Virus record (IMG/VR): IMGVR_UViG_3300025423_000050
Span: 1-35,929 of that record
Source of the DNA: a virus
DNA: 35,929 nt
Reading direction: 5' to 3' (one strand)
In this document: in pieces, positions 6,987-14,301 of the stretch
Position numbering within the stretch: position 1 is the stretch's first letter
Layout of the letters: every line of letters starts with the position of its first letter
The notes under the pieces: generated by a model
What the model was told of the DNA's origin: nothing
Seen by the model: the letters and a program-made list of their open reading frames with translations, nothing else
Database searches by the model: none
Made by a program: the position numbers and the translations under genes

Positions 6987-8953
6987 TGGCTTTAGATTTT
7001 GTAGACCCAGATTCATTAGCAGCACCTGCGCTTTTACCTGGTTCTGGTAAAACTGGAACAGGTAAACCTGGTGTTCAAGTTTCTGGTTATACACCTCCAG
7101 AATCAAACAAATTTGATACTAAAAAAAGCTATGGAACTCCAGCAAAGCTTTTGGAAAATGTTATTCAAACCGAAAGTTCTGGCAATCCGCTTGCTGTAAA
7201 TCCTACTTCTGGTGCGATGGGTTTAGGCCAATTTATGCCTGAAACTGTAGCCATGCTTCACAAACAAGGAGTGGAGTTTAATCCATTCAATAAAGATGAA
7301 GCTAGAGCTGCAATGGACTATTACATTAGCCAACTGCATAAAGAGCATGGTGGCGATTATGTAAAGGCCATGAAAGCTTATGGTGGATTTAAAACTAAAG
7401 ACCCAGAAAAGTATCTTGATAAAGTTTTAGAAGGTGTAAACCTTGCTGAAAACAATAAACTTTTTGTAAGCCCAGAATCTTTGCCTGGAAGTACCAATAT
7501 TCCAGAATCAGAACTACAACCAAAGCCTAATTTAACTTTGCCTAGAGCTGCTGGATTGTTTGCTAGAGGTGCTACTCCTGCTGTAACTGGTGCTGCTGTT
7601 GGTGGAACTTTGGCAGGCCCTGCTGGTGCTCTTGTAGGCTCTGTTGCACTTCCTGTTGGTGATGTATTAAATACTGGTATTAATGCTGTTACAGGTGGCA
7701 TAAACAAATTTGCAGGCACTAATATTCCTAAATTAGGAATGCCAAGCGATTTAATCCAACAATACATGACTAGACTTGGTTTGCCTGTAGCGCAAACTGG
7801 CCCAGAAAGAATGATTGAAACTGCTGGTAGTGCAATGGGTGGAACTGCTGCAGAACTACCTGCTGTTACTAGATTAGCTACTACAGCAGCTTCTCCTTTT
7901 GTAAGAGGAGTTGCTGAATCTGCTGCTGCTGCACCTAAATCACAAATTGCTGCTGCAATTCCTTCTGCTGTGGCAGGACAAGCTGTTTATGAAAAAACTG
8001 ACAACCCCTATTTGGCTATGCTTGCTGGGGCTACTGTTGGCGCACCTTTTGGAGTTTCATTAAAGCAAAGGTCTTTAAATGCGCCTTCTCAAGAACAACT
8101 TGCTGCTACCGCAAAAAATCTTTATAGCCAAGCTGAAAAATCAGGCATTCAATTTGCTCCAGATAAATTCGCGGCTCATATGGACCAAGTTGGTAAAGAT
8201 TTAAGGCAATTTGGATATGCTGAAAATTCAAGCACTTATTCAGGAATTAAAGGCGCATTAGATGAATTAAAAAATACATCTAGGCCAAAAGATTATTTAG
8301 AGTTACAAGCTTTAAGAGAAATTATTGCTGGAGAGCAAGTTTCTAGCAATCCTAAAGTGAGAATGTTGGCTTCAAAATTAAAAGATGAATTTGATGATTA
8401 TGTTTTAAATGCGCCAGACCAACACTTAACTGCTGGAAATCCTCAAGGTGCTCAAGCATGGAAAGATGCTAGAACTCAATATTCCAGACTTAAAAAAGCT
8501 GAAATTTTTGATGACATGGTAAATGATGCTCAATTTACTAATCAAAGTTTATCAACATCATTAAAAAACCAAATGAACAGTTTGGCAAAAAATGATAAGC
8601 GCATGAGGCTTTTTACACCTGAAGAACAAGAAGCAATAAAACAAGTTGCTAAAGGAAGCGCAACTCAAAAAACTTTAGACCTTATTTCTAAATTTGCTCC
8701 TGATACTGTAATGGGTGTTTTAAGCACAGTAGGAACTCATGCTTTAAGCGGAAATCTATCTGCTGCTTTGTTATCTGGAAGCACTTTTGGCGCAAAACAA
8801 ATTGCTAATATTAATAAGAATAATTCTGTAGCTAAACTTGCCGATATGATGAGATTGGGTGAAATACCTAAATTTGAATCTAGAACTAAAAATGTTCCAG
8901 CTACAGCTCTTAGAGGCTTATTATCTGGAAATCCAACATATAAGGAACAATAA
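6986..8953 (+). CDS. Ejection protein with SLT-type lytic transglycosylase domain (gp16-like)
   Basis: Of 655 residues, about 50-150 form a soluble lytic transglycosylase domain: IQTESSGNPLAVNP with the likely catalytic Glu63, then SGAMGLGQFMPETV, then MKAYGGF. These enzymes cut peptidoglycan so the DNA channel can cross the wall. Residues about 185-260 and 310-350 are Ala/Gly-rich and hydrophobic (GGTLAGPAGALVGSVALPVG), compatible with membrane insertion, and the rest is helical and charged. P22 gp16 is of similar size and position (last of the ejection trio). The gene overlaps both neighbours as TAATG. It acts at the start of infection, not in lysis. Confidence 0.75.
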   Translation: MALDFVDPDSLAAPALLPGSGKTGTGKPGVQVSGYTPPESNKFDTKKSYGTPAKLLENVIQTESSGNPLAVNPTSGAMGLGQFMPETVAMLHKQGVEFNPFNKDEARAAMDYYISQLHKEHGGDYVKAMKAYGGFKTKDPEKYLDKVLEGVNLAENNKLFVSPESLPGSTNIPESELQPKPNLTLPRAAGLFARGATPAVTGAAVGGTLAGPAGALVGSVALPVGDVLNTGINAVTGGINKFAGTNIPKLGMPSDLIQQYMTRLGLPVAQTGPERMIETAGSAMGGTAAELPAVTRLATTAASPFVRGVAESAAAAPKSQIAAAIPSAVAGQAVYEKTDNPYLAMLAGATVGAPFGVSLKQRSLNAPSQEQLAATAKNLYSQAEKSGIQFAPDKFAAHMDQVGKDLRQFGYAENSSTYSGIKGALDELKNTSRPKDYLELQALREIIAGEQVSSNPKVRMLASKLKDEFDDYVLNAPDQHLTAGNPQGAQAWKDARTQYSRLKKAEIFDDMVNDAQFTNQSLSTSLKNQMNSLAKNDKRMRLFTPEEQEAIKQVAKGSATQKTLDLISKFAPDTVMGVLSTVGTHALSGNLSAALLSGSTFGAKQIANINKNNSVAKLADMMRLGEIPKFESRTKNVPATALRGLLSGNPTYKEQ

Positions 8954-9750
8954 TGTCAGTCTTACTATCTCCCATTGGTAATGGATTTCAATTTTTTACA
9001 ACTACAGGATTACCTTTAGCTGGCGGTCTTTTATATACATACCAAGCTGGTTCAAGCACTCCTTTAGCAACTTATACAACTTCTTCAGGAAGCACAGCAA
9101 ATGCTAATCCTATTGTTTTAGGAACAGATGGCAGGCCTCCACAAGAGATTTGGTTAACAAATGGAAATTCATATAAATTTGTATTGACTGATTCAGGCAA
9201 TAATCAAATTGCTACCTATGACAATTTATATGGCATTTTGAATGTAGTAGGTGGTACTTTGCCTGTTATAGGTAATGCTACAGTTTCAGGAACATTGGCG
9301 GTAACAGGAGCATTAACTGCCCCTGGAGTCATTGTTCAGATGGTTCAGCAAACATTTACAACAACTGCATCCACTACTTCTAACTCATTGGTAACTACAG
9401 GCCATACAGCTACTATTACTCCTAGCTCTTTAAATAGCAAAATATTAGCTTTAGTTAGCTTTGGGGCTGATAGCTCTACAGGTAACTTTAGTGGATTTAC
9501 TCTTTATCGCAATACTACAAACCTTGCTGGTTCAGGCTCAGTCTTTACAACTATGGGAAGTATTAGTGGTGGCGAAACATTAGCATCTAATTCTTTTTCT
9601 TATTTAGATACTCCTAATACTACTGCTTCTACAACTTATACAGTTTATATGGCAGCAGGCGGTGGAACTCTTACTTATAATAAAAACTTAGGTAATATTG
9701 GTTTAGGTGCAACTGCTGTCATTACATTATTGGAGATTTACGAATCATGA
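8953..9750 (+). CDS. Tail fibre/tailspike with virion-binding N-terminal domain
   Basis: The 265-residue protein opens with the common podovirus fibre anchor domain: LLSPIGNGFQFFTTTGLPLAGG, LYTYQAGSSTPLATY, NANPIVLGTDGRPPQEIWL and YKFVLTDSGNNQIATYDNLYG (residues 4-95). The rest is a Thr/Ser-rich beta domain, possibly a C1q-like trimer head, ending ATAVITLLEIYES. The first domain docks to the tail and the second probably touches the cell surface. It is followed by an overlapping chaperone-type gene, as usual for fibres. Confidence 0.75.
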   Translation: MSVLLSPIGNGFQFFTTTGLPLAGGLLYTYQAGSSTPLATYTTSSGSTANANPIVLGTDGRPPQEIWLTNGNSYKFVLTDSGNNQIATYDNLYGILNVVGGTLPVIGNATVSGTLAVTGALTAPGVIVQMVQQTFTTTASTTSNSLVTTGHTATITPSSLNSKILALVSFGADSSTGNFSGFTLYRNTTNLAGSGSVFTTMGSISGGETLASNSFSYLDTPNTTASTTYTVYMAAGGGTLTYNKNLGNIGLGATAVITLLEIYES

Positions 9751-10121
9751 GTGCTACTTATGCAGATGCTATTACAGCATTGACCCCTAATGCTAAATGG
9801 AGCATGACCAATGACAATGATTTTGAAACTTTGTCATGGTATTCCACCGATATTGCAGAGCCTACAAAAGCTGCTTGTGATGCAGAAATAGCTATTTTGA
9901 ATGCTAATGCTGCTAATGCTGCTTGCCAACAACAAGCTAGTGCCTTGCTATATGCAACAGATTGGGCCACTATTCCTGATGTTGCCAGCACTACAAATAA
10001 CCCTTATTTGACTAATCAAGCTGAATTTATTGCTTATCGCAATATTGTTAGAGGTTATGCTGTTAATCCTGTAGCTAATCCTGTATTCCCAAAACAACCG
10101 ATTGCTACATGGAGTTCATAA
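9747..10121 (+). CDS. Tail fibre assembly chaperone (Phage_tail_APC-like)
   Basis: The 124-residue protein has a variable N-terminus, an Ala-rich helix, and the conserved tail ALLYATDWATIPDV followed by EFIAYRNIVRGYAVNP and a final PIATW. This (R/L)LLxxTDW..(L/I)PD pattern with a C-terminal W is shared with phage tail-assembly chaperones coded after fibres. It overlaps the fibre stop as ATGA and the next gene as TAATG. It probably helps fold or trimerise the fibre and is not expected in the virion. Confidence 0.6.
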   Translation: MSATYADAITALTPNAKWSMTNDNDFETLSWYSTDIAEPTKAACDAEIAILNANAANAACQQQASALLYATDWATIPDVASTTNNPYLTNQAEFIAYRNIVRGYAVNPVANPVFPKQPIATWSS

Positions 10122-10339
10122 TGGATGACCGAGGCTCTATTGATTTAGTGCGCTATGGTGTTCTATGGAACAAAGTTGAGTCTATGGAATCAGAACTTAC
10201 TGAAATTAGAAAAGATTTAAAAGAACTGTTAGTTATGGCTGAAAGGTCTAAAGGCAGTCTTTGGGCTTTAATGGGTGTAGCCTCTGTTGTTGGTGCTGTA
10301 ATTAGCTTTTTAACAGATATATTTTTTGTTAGAAAATGA
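10121..10339 (+). CDS. Small membrane protein with coiled coil, XhlA-like
   Basis: From the ATG at 10121 (preferred because TGGAG lies 7 bases upstream and the start overlaps the previous stop as TAATG), the product has 72 residues. It holds an amphipathic segment (VESMESELTEIRKDLKELL) and one C-terminal membrane segment (LWALMGVASVVGAVISFL) before a basic end. This layout resembles haemolysin XhlA-like lysis proteins. It is the first gene of the lysis cassette, so it may assist the holin. Confidence 0.55.
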   Translation: MDDRGSIDLVRYGVLWNKVESMESELTEIRKDLKELLVMAERSKGSLWALMGVASVVGAVISFLTDIFFVRK

Positions 10340-10521
10340 AAAGAGTTCATAGTTCTAAAACTATGTGGTTTTCTTTGGCCCTTGTTATATTTGGGGCTTT
10401 GTATGATAACTTTTCAAACCTTCAAAATATTATTTCTGATAAATACTATGGTTTAGTTTTGGTATTAATTGGAATAGTTGTTGCTATTCTTAGATTTAAA
10501 ACCAGCGAAGGTATTCAATGA
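10336..10521 (+). CDS. Two-segment membrane protein, holin candidate
   Basis: The 61-residue protein starts MKRVHSSKTMWF, has two hydrophobic segments (FSLALVIFGALY and YGLVLVLIGIVVAILRF) and ends in a short polar tail. Small two-span proteins just before endolysins are candidate class II holins. It overlaps both neighbours as ATGA. A second two-span candidate lies at 11476, and sequence alone does not show which one forms the lesion. Confidence 0.5.
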   Translation: MKRVHSSKTMWFSLALVIFGALYDNFSNLQNIISDKYYGLVLVLIGIVVAILRFKTSEGIQ

Positions 10522-11072
10522 GCTACATACTTTATCCATTCTTAGTCATTATTAATCTTATTGGCACAGTTTTAACTTACCCATTGGCTTTCATTTTGCC
10601 TATATTTTGTAAGGGCGAATATGGCTGGATTAACAATGCAACCGCAAAAGCTACAGAGCCAAGACTGTTTAGCTGGTTAAGTTGGTTTCAAACCCCTGAC
10701 AATAGTTTATGGGGTGATGATGGATTTAAAGTTAACTTTCCTCCTTGTTGGTGGTCAGAAGTTCATTGGCTTTGGCGCAATCCTTTTTATGGCTTTGCAG
10801 TTAAAACCTTTGATGGTTCTACAGGCATGAGTTACACAGGCGATTTAGATTGCAGCCCAACTAAGCCTGGAAGCATACTGGTCAAAGGTCATGGTTTATG
10901 GCAATGGGTCTTATACAAGCCTATGTTTGGCAAAACTCTATATTTAAACTTTGGATGGAACATTAAAGCTTTAGTTGAGCCTGGCTTTATTACCCCTGAC
11001 CAATGGCATGACAATACAGAGCTAATCAAAGATTACCCTGCTACTTTTGCTTTTAGCCCAAGGCTTGTGTAA
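10518..11072 (+). CDS. Conserved phage protein with N-terminal membrane segment (DUF7338-like)
   Basis: This 184-residue protein begins with a hydrophobic hairpin (LYPFLVIINLIGTVLTYPLAFILPIF) followed by a Trp-rich domain (LFSWLSWFQTPDNSLWGD, CWWSEVHWLWRNPFYGF) and a GHGLWQWVLYKP / LYLNFGWN beta region. Proteins like this sit in the lysis or tail region of many phages and have no assigned function. It overlaps its neighbours as ATGA and TAATG, so it belongs to the lysis operon. The name is from pattern memory. Confidence 0.55.
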   Translation: MSYILYPFLVIINLIGTVLTYPLAFILPIFCKGEYGWINNATAKATEPRLFSWLSWFQTPDNSLWGDDGFKVNFPPCWWSEVHWLWRNPFYGFAVKTFDGSTGMSYTGDLDCSPTKPGSILVKGHGLWQWVLYKPMFGKTLYLNFGWNIKALVEPGFITPDQWHDNTELIKDYPATFAFSPRLV

Positions 11073-11479
11073 TGTTTCCTTTGCCCATTTTCACTTGGAT
11101 AAAGATTGGCGCAGCAGTTATTGCATTAGTTGGCTCTTGGTATATGGGCTATAGTTTTGAAGCTAGTCGGTTTGCTCAATACAAAGCAGACCAAATAGCA
11201 GAAACTCAAAAGAAAGAAAGAGAAGCCCAGCTTGCTACCGATGAAATTAGAAAGGCAAAAGATGCTCAAATCAATTCTATTAATAACCAGCTTGTCGATG
11301 CTATTAGCGAGCTGCGGAAGCGCAGTAGTCGCACCGACCAAGCCAGCAATGGACAAGGTGGAACTGGGGCAACCCTTTATGCCGAGGATGCAAAATTTCT
11401 TATCAGGGAAGCTGCCAGAGCAGACACAATAAGAGCAGGGTTAGATGCTTGTTATAAACAATATGATGCAATCAAATGA
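11072..11479 (+). CDS. Rz: Inner-membrane spanin subunit (Rz-like)
   Basis: The 135-residue product has one N-terminal membrane segment (WIKIGAAVIALVGSWYMGY) and a long charged periplasmic helix (QKKEREAQLATDEIRKAKDAQ...SELRKRSS), followed by ARADTIRAGLDACYKQYD. This is the usual layout of an i-spanin, which pairs with an outer-membrane lipoprotein to fuse the two membranes in the last step of lysis. The partner gene is embedded in another frame at 11262-11432. Sequence conservation of Rz is low, so the call rests on topology, the embedded Rz1 and the position. Confidence 0.8.
   Translation: MFPLPIFTWIKIGAAVIALVGSWYMGYSFEASRFAQYKADQIAETQKKEREAQLATDEIRKAKDAQINSINNQLVDAISELRKRSSRTDQASNGQGGTGATLYAEDAKFLIREAARADTIRAGLDACYKQYDAIK
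11262..11432 (+). CDS. Rz1: Outer-membrane spanin lipoprotein (Rz1-like), embedded in Rz
   Basis: A 56-residue product in the +1 frame inside Rz. It starts MLKSILLITSLSMLLASC, a lipoprotein signal with lipobox LASC and Cys18 as the lipidated residue, then a short tail with several prolines (SAVVAPTKPA, ELGQPF). AAAGG lies 7 bases before the ATG at 11262. The frame is open further upstream, but this start gives the signal peptide. Nested Rz1 within Rz is the classic lambda arrangement. A lipobox out of frame within an i-spanin is hard to explain otherwise. Confidence 0.85.
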   Translation: MLKSILLITSLSMLLASCGSAVVAPTKPAMDKVELGQPFMPRMQNFLSGKLPEQTQ

Positions 11480-11700
11480 AAAAAGAAGAACTTAGTGCTT
11501 ATGTCACTTTACTTGCTACCATTACACTTACTCTCATCCTTGTGTCTATGGTGGGAGTGTTACTTGTAGGTCTTTTTGTCGATAAAATAGACAATACTAA
11601 AATTTTTGAAGCTATTACACCAGCCTTTCAAATGGTGGTTGGTGCATTCGTAGGGTTGGTAGCTGGTGTGAAAATAGGGCAAGCAGATAATGACGAATGA
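11476..11700 (+). CDS. Small two-segment membrane protein, holin candidate
   Basis: This 74-residue protein has two hydrophobic segments (YVTLLATITLTLILVSMVGVLLVGLF and FQMVVGAFVGLVAGVKIG) separated by a short charged loop (DKIDNTKIFE), with charged ends. It overlaps the Rz stop as ATGA and the endolysin start by 11 bases. Its position directly before the endolysin makes it the leading holin candidate of the cassette, though the function is inferred. Confidence 0.55.
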   Translation: MKKEELSAYVTLLATITLTLILVSMVGVLLVGLFVDKIDNTKIFEAITPAFQMVVGAFVGLVAGVKIGQADNDE

Positions 11701-12286
11701 GCAATTACAAGCCCTTGGCATAGACCAAAAATGGCTTAAACCTTTAAATGATACTTTTTCCAAATATGGCATAGATACTCCAAAGCGACAAGCTGCCTTT
11801 ATTGGACAATGTCAGCATGAATCTAATAACTTTAAAACCTTAGAAGAAAACCTTCATTACAGCGCAGGGGCTTTGATGCGAGTATGGCCCTCTCGATTCC
11901 CTGATGCCAATACTGCCGAAAAGTATGCAAACAACCCTGAAATGATTGCAAACAAGGTTTATGGCGGTAGAGCCGACCTTGGCAATACCCAAGATGGCGA
12001 TGGCTGGAAGTTTCATGGCAGAGGGGTTATACAGCTAACAGGGCGGTCTAATTACCAAGTATGTGGCGATGCCTTAGGACAGCCTTTTACAAGCGAACCA
12101 AGCCTTCTTTTAGAGCCTGAGTGGGCTTGCCTATCTGCTGGCTGGTTTTGGAACAAAAAGGGCTTAAATGCCCTTGCTGAGGCTGAAGATTGGAATACTA
12201 TGACCAAGCGCATCAATGGTGGTACTTTAGGCCTAGATGACCGAATTAATAAAATCCATAAAGCTATGGATATATTAGGGGCATAA
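11690..12286 (+). CDS. Endolysin, glycoside hydrolase family 19 (chitinase-like)
   Basis: The 198-residue protein matches phage GH19 lysozymes in length and motifs: RQAAFIGQCQHESNNF with probable catalytic Glu44, LEENLHYSA with a second acid at Glu53, KFHGRGVIQLTGRSNY, and SAGWFWNKKGLN near the C-terminus. It cleaves peptidoglycan glycan strands once the holin opens the membrane. No signal peptide or cell-wall binding domain is seen, so release depends on the holin. It is the last gene of the rightward lysis operon and converges with the leftward early operon. Confidence 0.9.
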   Translation: MTNEQLQALGIDQKWLKPLNDTFSKYGIDTPKRQAAFIGQCQHESNNFKTLEENLHYSAGALMRVWPSRFPDANTAEKYANNPEMIANKVYGGRADLGNTQDGDGWKFHGRGVIQLTGRSNYQVCGDALGQPFTSEPSLLLEPEWACLSAGWFWNKKGLNALAEAEDWNTMTKRINGGTLGLDDRINKIHKAMDILGA

Positions 12287-12374
12287 AGGCATCAATTTGG
12301 CAACTACTAACTGTAAGGTCGAAAGCCTAAAAAGCCCTTACTTGTTGCATCCTTGAGTGTAGGCTTAACTGCCT
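12287..12374. other. Convergent gap between lysis and early operons
   Basis: No gene is visible in these 88 bases. Two weak inverted repeats occur: GTAAGG (12313-12318) with CCTTAC (12336-12341), and AGGC/GCCT around 12361-12374 followed by a T-rich stretch. Either could help end transcription from one side, but neither is a convincing hairpin. Confidence 0.4.
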
Positions 12375-12548
12375 TTATTCTTTGAAGTCTATATGATTCA
12401 TCATAATAGAATGGGCTTCTCGAATTAGCTTTTGAAGCTTAATAATTCTGACAGTTTGTTTTCCCATTTTATCTAATACATTTTGATAATCTTTAAGTAA
12501 TTCTTTATACCTAGATTCATAGGTAACTCGAATTTTTTTCTTTCTCAT
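12375..12548 (-). CDS. Small basic protein, unknown function
   Basis: A 57-residue leftward gene: MRKKKIRVTYESRY, then KELLKDYQNVLDKMGK and IIKLQKLIREAHSIM. It is strongly basic and helical, perhaps nucleic-acid binding. Its ATG overlaps the stop of the upstream gene as ATGA, which supports translation by coupling despite the lack of a clear ribosome site. It is the last gene of the leftward operon. Confidence 0.55.
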   Translation of the reverse strand: MRKKKIRVTYESRYKELLKDYQNVLDKMGKQTVRIIKLQKLIREAHSIMMNHIDFKE

Positions 12549-12733
12549 ATAAGCTGAATTAGTTTTTTATTATCTTCAACCCAATCTAATGCATTAAACC
12601 AAGCCTGAGTCCATAAATTAAGGGCCGTAGAGCCTTCATAGAAAAAGTCTGGGTAAAGCGCAAAGAATGCCTCTTCACAATCATCTGATGGAGTCTTTAA
12701 GTTCCCTCCAAATGGAACTGGTTCATCTGTCAT
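12545..12733 (-). CDS. Small acidic protein, unknown function
   Basis: This 62-residue acidic protein starts MTDEPVPFGGNLKTPSDD and has an aromatic middle (FFALYPDFFYEG) and a helix (LWTQAWFNALDWVEDNKKL). I do not recognise a family. It overlaps the 57-residue gene downstream as ATGA and the 31-residue membrane gene upstream by 11 bases. Confidence 0.55.
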   Translation of the reverse strand: MTDEPVPFGGNLKTPSDDCEEAFFALYPDFFYEGSTALNLWTQAWFNALDWVEDNKKLIQLI

Positions 12734-12818
12734 AGTCTTGTCCGATTAAATACAAAATAATGATGCCAAAGCCAAATATTATGGCAAGGCCAAACATAAG
12801 GCATTGGTCATCTGTCAT
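12723..12818 (-). CDS. 31-residue membrane micro-protein
   Basis: This short frame encodes MTDDQCLMFGLAIIFGFG, then IIILYLIGQDYDR, one clean membrane segment with polar ends. Its ATG overlaps the upstream stop as TAATG and its end overlaps the next gene by 11 bases, so it fills what would otherwise be the only sizeable gap here. An A-rich AAAGATG precedes the start. Existence is inferred from packing and hydrophobic pattern. Confidence 0.45.
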   Translation of the reverse strand: MTDDQCLMFGLAIIFGFGIIILYLIGQDYDR

Positions 12819-13102
12819 TACATCTTTTTCTTTTTAATGCCTTCAGCCCTTCGCAAATCATGGCTGTGAAGTTTTTTTCCAACAGACTTAGGTACTTCGC
12901 CAGCTTTTTCAGCTACTTTAGCTGCAACTTTGCGAGTCACAATTCGACCATTAGAAAGCTCAAATTCATGCTTTGCGCCTTTGGCTGCTTTACCAACCAT
13001 CTTTTTAAGTTCATCATGGCTATAAGCTTTTGACTTAGCCACTATCACTTTGCCAGATTTTTCTTTTATAGCAGGTACAAGTACCTTTAATTTAGTTGCC
13101 AT
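12818..13102 (-). CDS. Lys-rich basic protein, unknown function
   Basis: The 94-residue protein is very rich in Lys and Ala, with SHDELKKMVGKAAKGAKHEF, RIVTRKVAAKVAEKAG, and a basic tail (LRRAEGIKKKKM). It may bind DNA in the recombination operon. It overlaps both neighbours as TAATG. No family recognised. Confidence 0.6.
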   Translation of the reverse strand: MATKLKVLVPAIKEKSGKVIVAKSKAYSHDELKKMVGKAAKGAKHEFELSNGRIVTRKVAAKVAEKAGEVPKSVGKKLHSHDLRRAEGIKKKKM

Positions 13103-13305
13103 TATTTAATCCTCAATACTTTAGCTTTTCGCATTACTTGTTCATACTGTTCTTTAGCTGCATCATCTAGATTTCTTAAAGGTAAATTTTGGTAATACTT
13201 CCATTTATCTTTATATTCTTGCAATTCTGATGGTGGAATCCAACCATGAAGTTTCCACCGAATTGTAATATCTGTTCCTGATGCAGTCCATATATGTTCA
13301 TTCAT
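13102..13305 (-). CDS. Small protein, unknown function
   Basis: This 67-residue protein has an N-terminal strand region (HIWTASGTDITIRWKLHGW) and a basic helix (PSELQEYKDKWKYYQ, then AAKEQYEQVMRKAKVL). The start has one of the best ribosome sites in the operon, AAGGAGG five bases before the ATG. It follows the SSB-like gene and may be an accessory of the recombination module. No family recognised. Confidence 0.6.
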   Translation of the reverse strand: MNEHIWTASGTDITIRWKLHGWIPPSELQEYKDKWKYYQNLPLRNLDDAAKEQYEQVMRKAKVLRIK

Positions 13306-13314
13306 AATGCCTCC

Positions 13315-13566
13315 TTAAAAAGGAATATCAGATTCCATGTCAGCCAAGTTATTAGTTTTGGTATCAGGTTTATCTTCAGGGACATTTAAATAACACCAAA
13401 ATGCGCCTTCTTTCATACCCAATAAAGGCAACATTTCAATTTTAGCCATAAGGTCACCTTTTTTAGTTTTGGTAACTATGCCAACAGTTTGATACCGCTT
13501 TTTTTGTTGCCCATCTTTGTCGGTATATTCAGATACAGCAGCTTTTAAATAATATTCAATTCCCAT
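13315..13566 (-). CDS. Single-stranded-DNA-binding-like protein with SSB tail
   Basis: The 83-residue protein is mostly predicted strands (MGIEYYLKAAVSEYTDKDG, YQTVGIVTKTKKGDLMAKIEMLP, GAFWCYLNV), fitting a small OB fold, and ends MESDIPF. The acidic DIPF end is the hallmark of bacterial SSB C-termini, which bind partner proteins. It overlaps the YqaJ exonuclease gene by 11 bases and the annealing protein lies just upstream, so the three form a recombination unit. The OB fold is inferred; the tail is seen directly. Confidence 0.65.
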   Translation of the reverse strand: MGIEYYLKAAVSEYTDKDGQQKKRYQTVGIVTKTKKGDLMAKIEMLPLLGMKEGAFWCYLNVPEDKPDTKTNNLADMESDIPF

Positions 13567-14206
13567 CTTTAATTCCCTTCATCAAATTTACTTCGGTTTG
13601 CACTTCATCTAAAAACTTCTTAATTTCTGCTTCCATTTCAGCAATAAAAGCCTCATCCCTATCAACTCGAACAATTAGCAACTGGCTTCGGTCAGGCATC
13701 CTGGGGTCAAAGCTTACAAAGTCGCACCATTGTCTGCCTGTGCAGGCCATCTGCGCTTGCATCTGAATTACATATTTTTGAGGCGGTCTATTAAATTTGA
13801 AATACTCCCAATGAGTTGTGCTATTAGGACACTTAATTTCCACAAGCCCCCCATTAGACACAAGACCATCAGGGCTACAACCAAACCACTTAATACTAGG
13901 ATGGTCAATGAAAGCGATTCTATCGACAAAATTATTGGTAGTGATTTCATATAAAACCCTTGCATTTCCCTCATTTTGAACACCCCATTCCATGCTTGCA
14001 TTGGTGTAAGATTCTTGAATGATGCCTGTAGTGCGCTGTAAAGCTAATTCAATAAGGTAATTCTGTCTTGATGCGGATGGCCCTGTTTTAGTCTTAGCCA
14101 ATATGTCGGCTACTCTAGAAGCTGTAACCTTGCCCAATCTAAGTTGATGCCAGGCATCTGTGCCTTGTTCAACAGCAACCCTATCTTCAGTAGTAAAAGT
14201 AGTCAT
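13556..14206 (-). CDS. YqaJ-type viral recombinase exonuclease (lambda Exo-like)
   Basis: The 216-residue protein has all the family motifs in order: WHQLRLGKVTASRVADIL (residues 19-36), the Glu in WGVQNEGNARVLYE (residues 74-87), SPDGLV with Asp113, LVEIKCP with Glu123 and Lys125, and YVIQMQAQMACTG (residues 145-157). This PD-(D/E)XK exonuclease degrades one strand at double-strand ends to leave single strands for annealing. It sits directly downstream of the DUF1071 annealing protein, as in Red-type pairs. Its start overlaps a 32-residue membrane micro-gene as ATGA. Confidence 0.9.
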   Translation of the reverse strand: MTTFTTEDRVAVEQGTDAWHQLRLGKVTASRVADILAKTKTGPSASRQNYLIELALQRTTGIIQESYTNASMEWGVQNEGNARVLYEITTNNFVDRIAFIDHPSIKWFGCSPDGLVSNGGLVEIKCPNSTTHWEYFKFNRPPQKYVIQMQAQMACTGRQWCDFVSFDPRMPDRSQLLIVRVDRDEAFIAEMEAEIKKFLDEVQTEVNLMKGIKDGN

Positions 14207-14301
14207 ATACCCCCCAATCTAATCGCTAATCTAATCATTGTCATCAAAATTACAGCAGTTATTGCAACTGTTGTAATGGCTACTTTATCGGCCCAGCTCA
14301 T
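14203..14301 (-). CDS. 32-residue membrane micro-protein
   Basis: A short frame encoding MSWADKVAITTVAITAVILM, then TMIRLAIRLGGI, a single membrane segment with basic residues after it. Its ATG overlaps the annealing-protein stop as ATGA and its stop overlaps the YqaJ start as ATGA, a perfect relay between two certain genes. That packing is the main evidence it is translated. Function unknown. Confidence 0.55.
   Translation of the reverse strand: MSWADKVAITTVAITAVILMTMIRLAIRLGGI

Noticed and set aside
7378-7767. 129-residue minus-strand frame
   Set aside because: It is antisense to the transglycosylase gene, Pro/Ala-rich by codon mirroring, and lacks a ribosome site.
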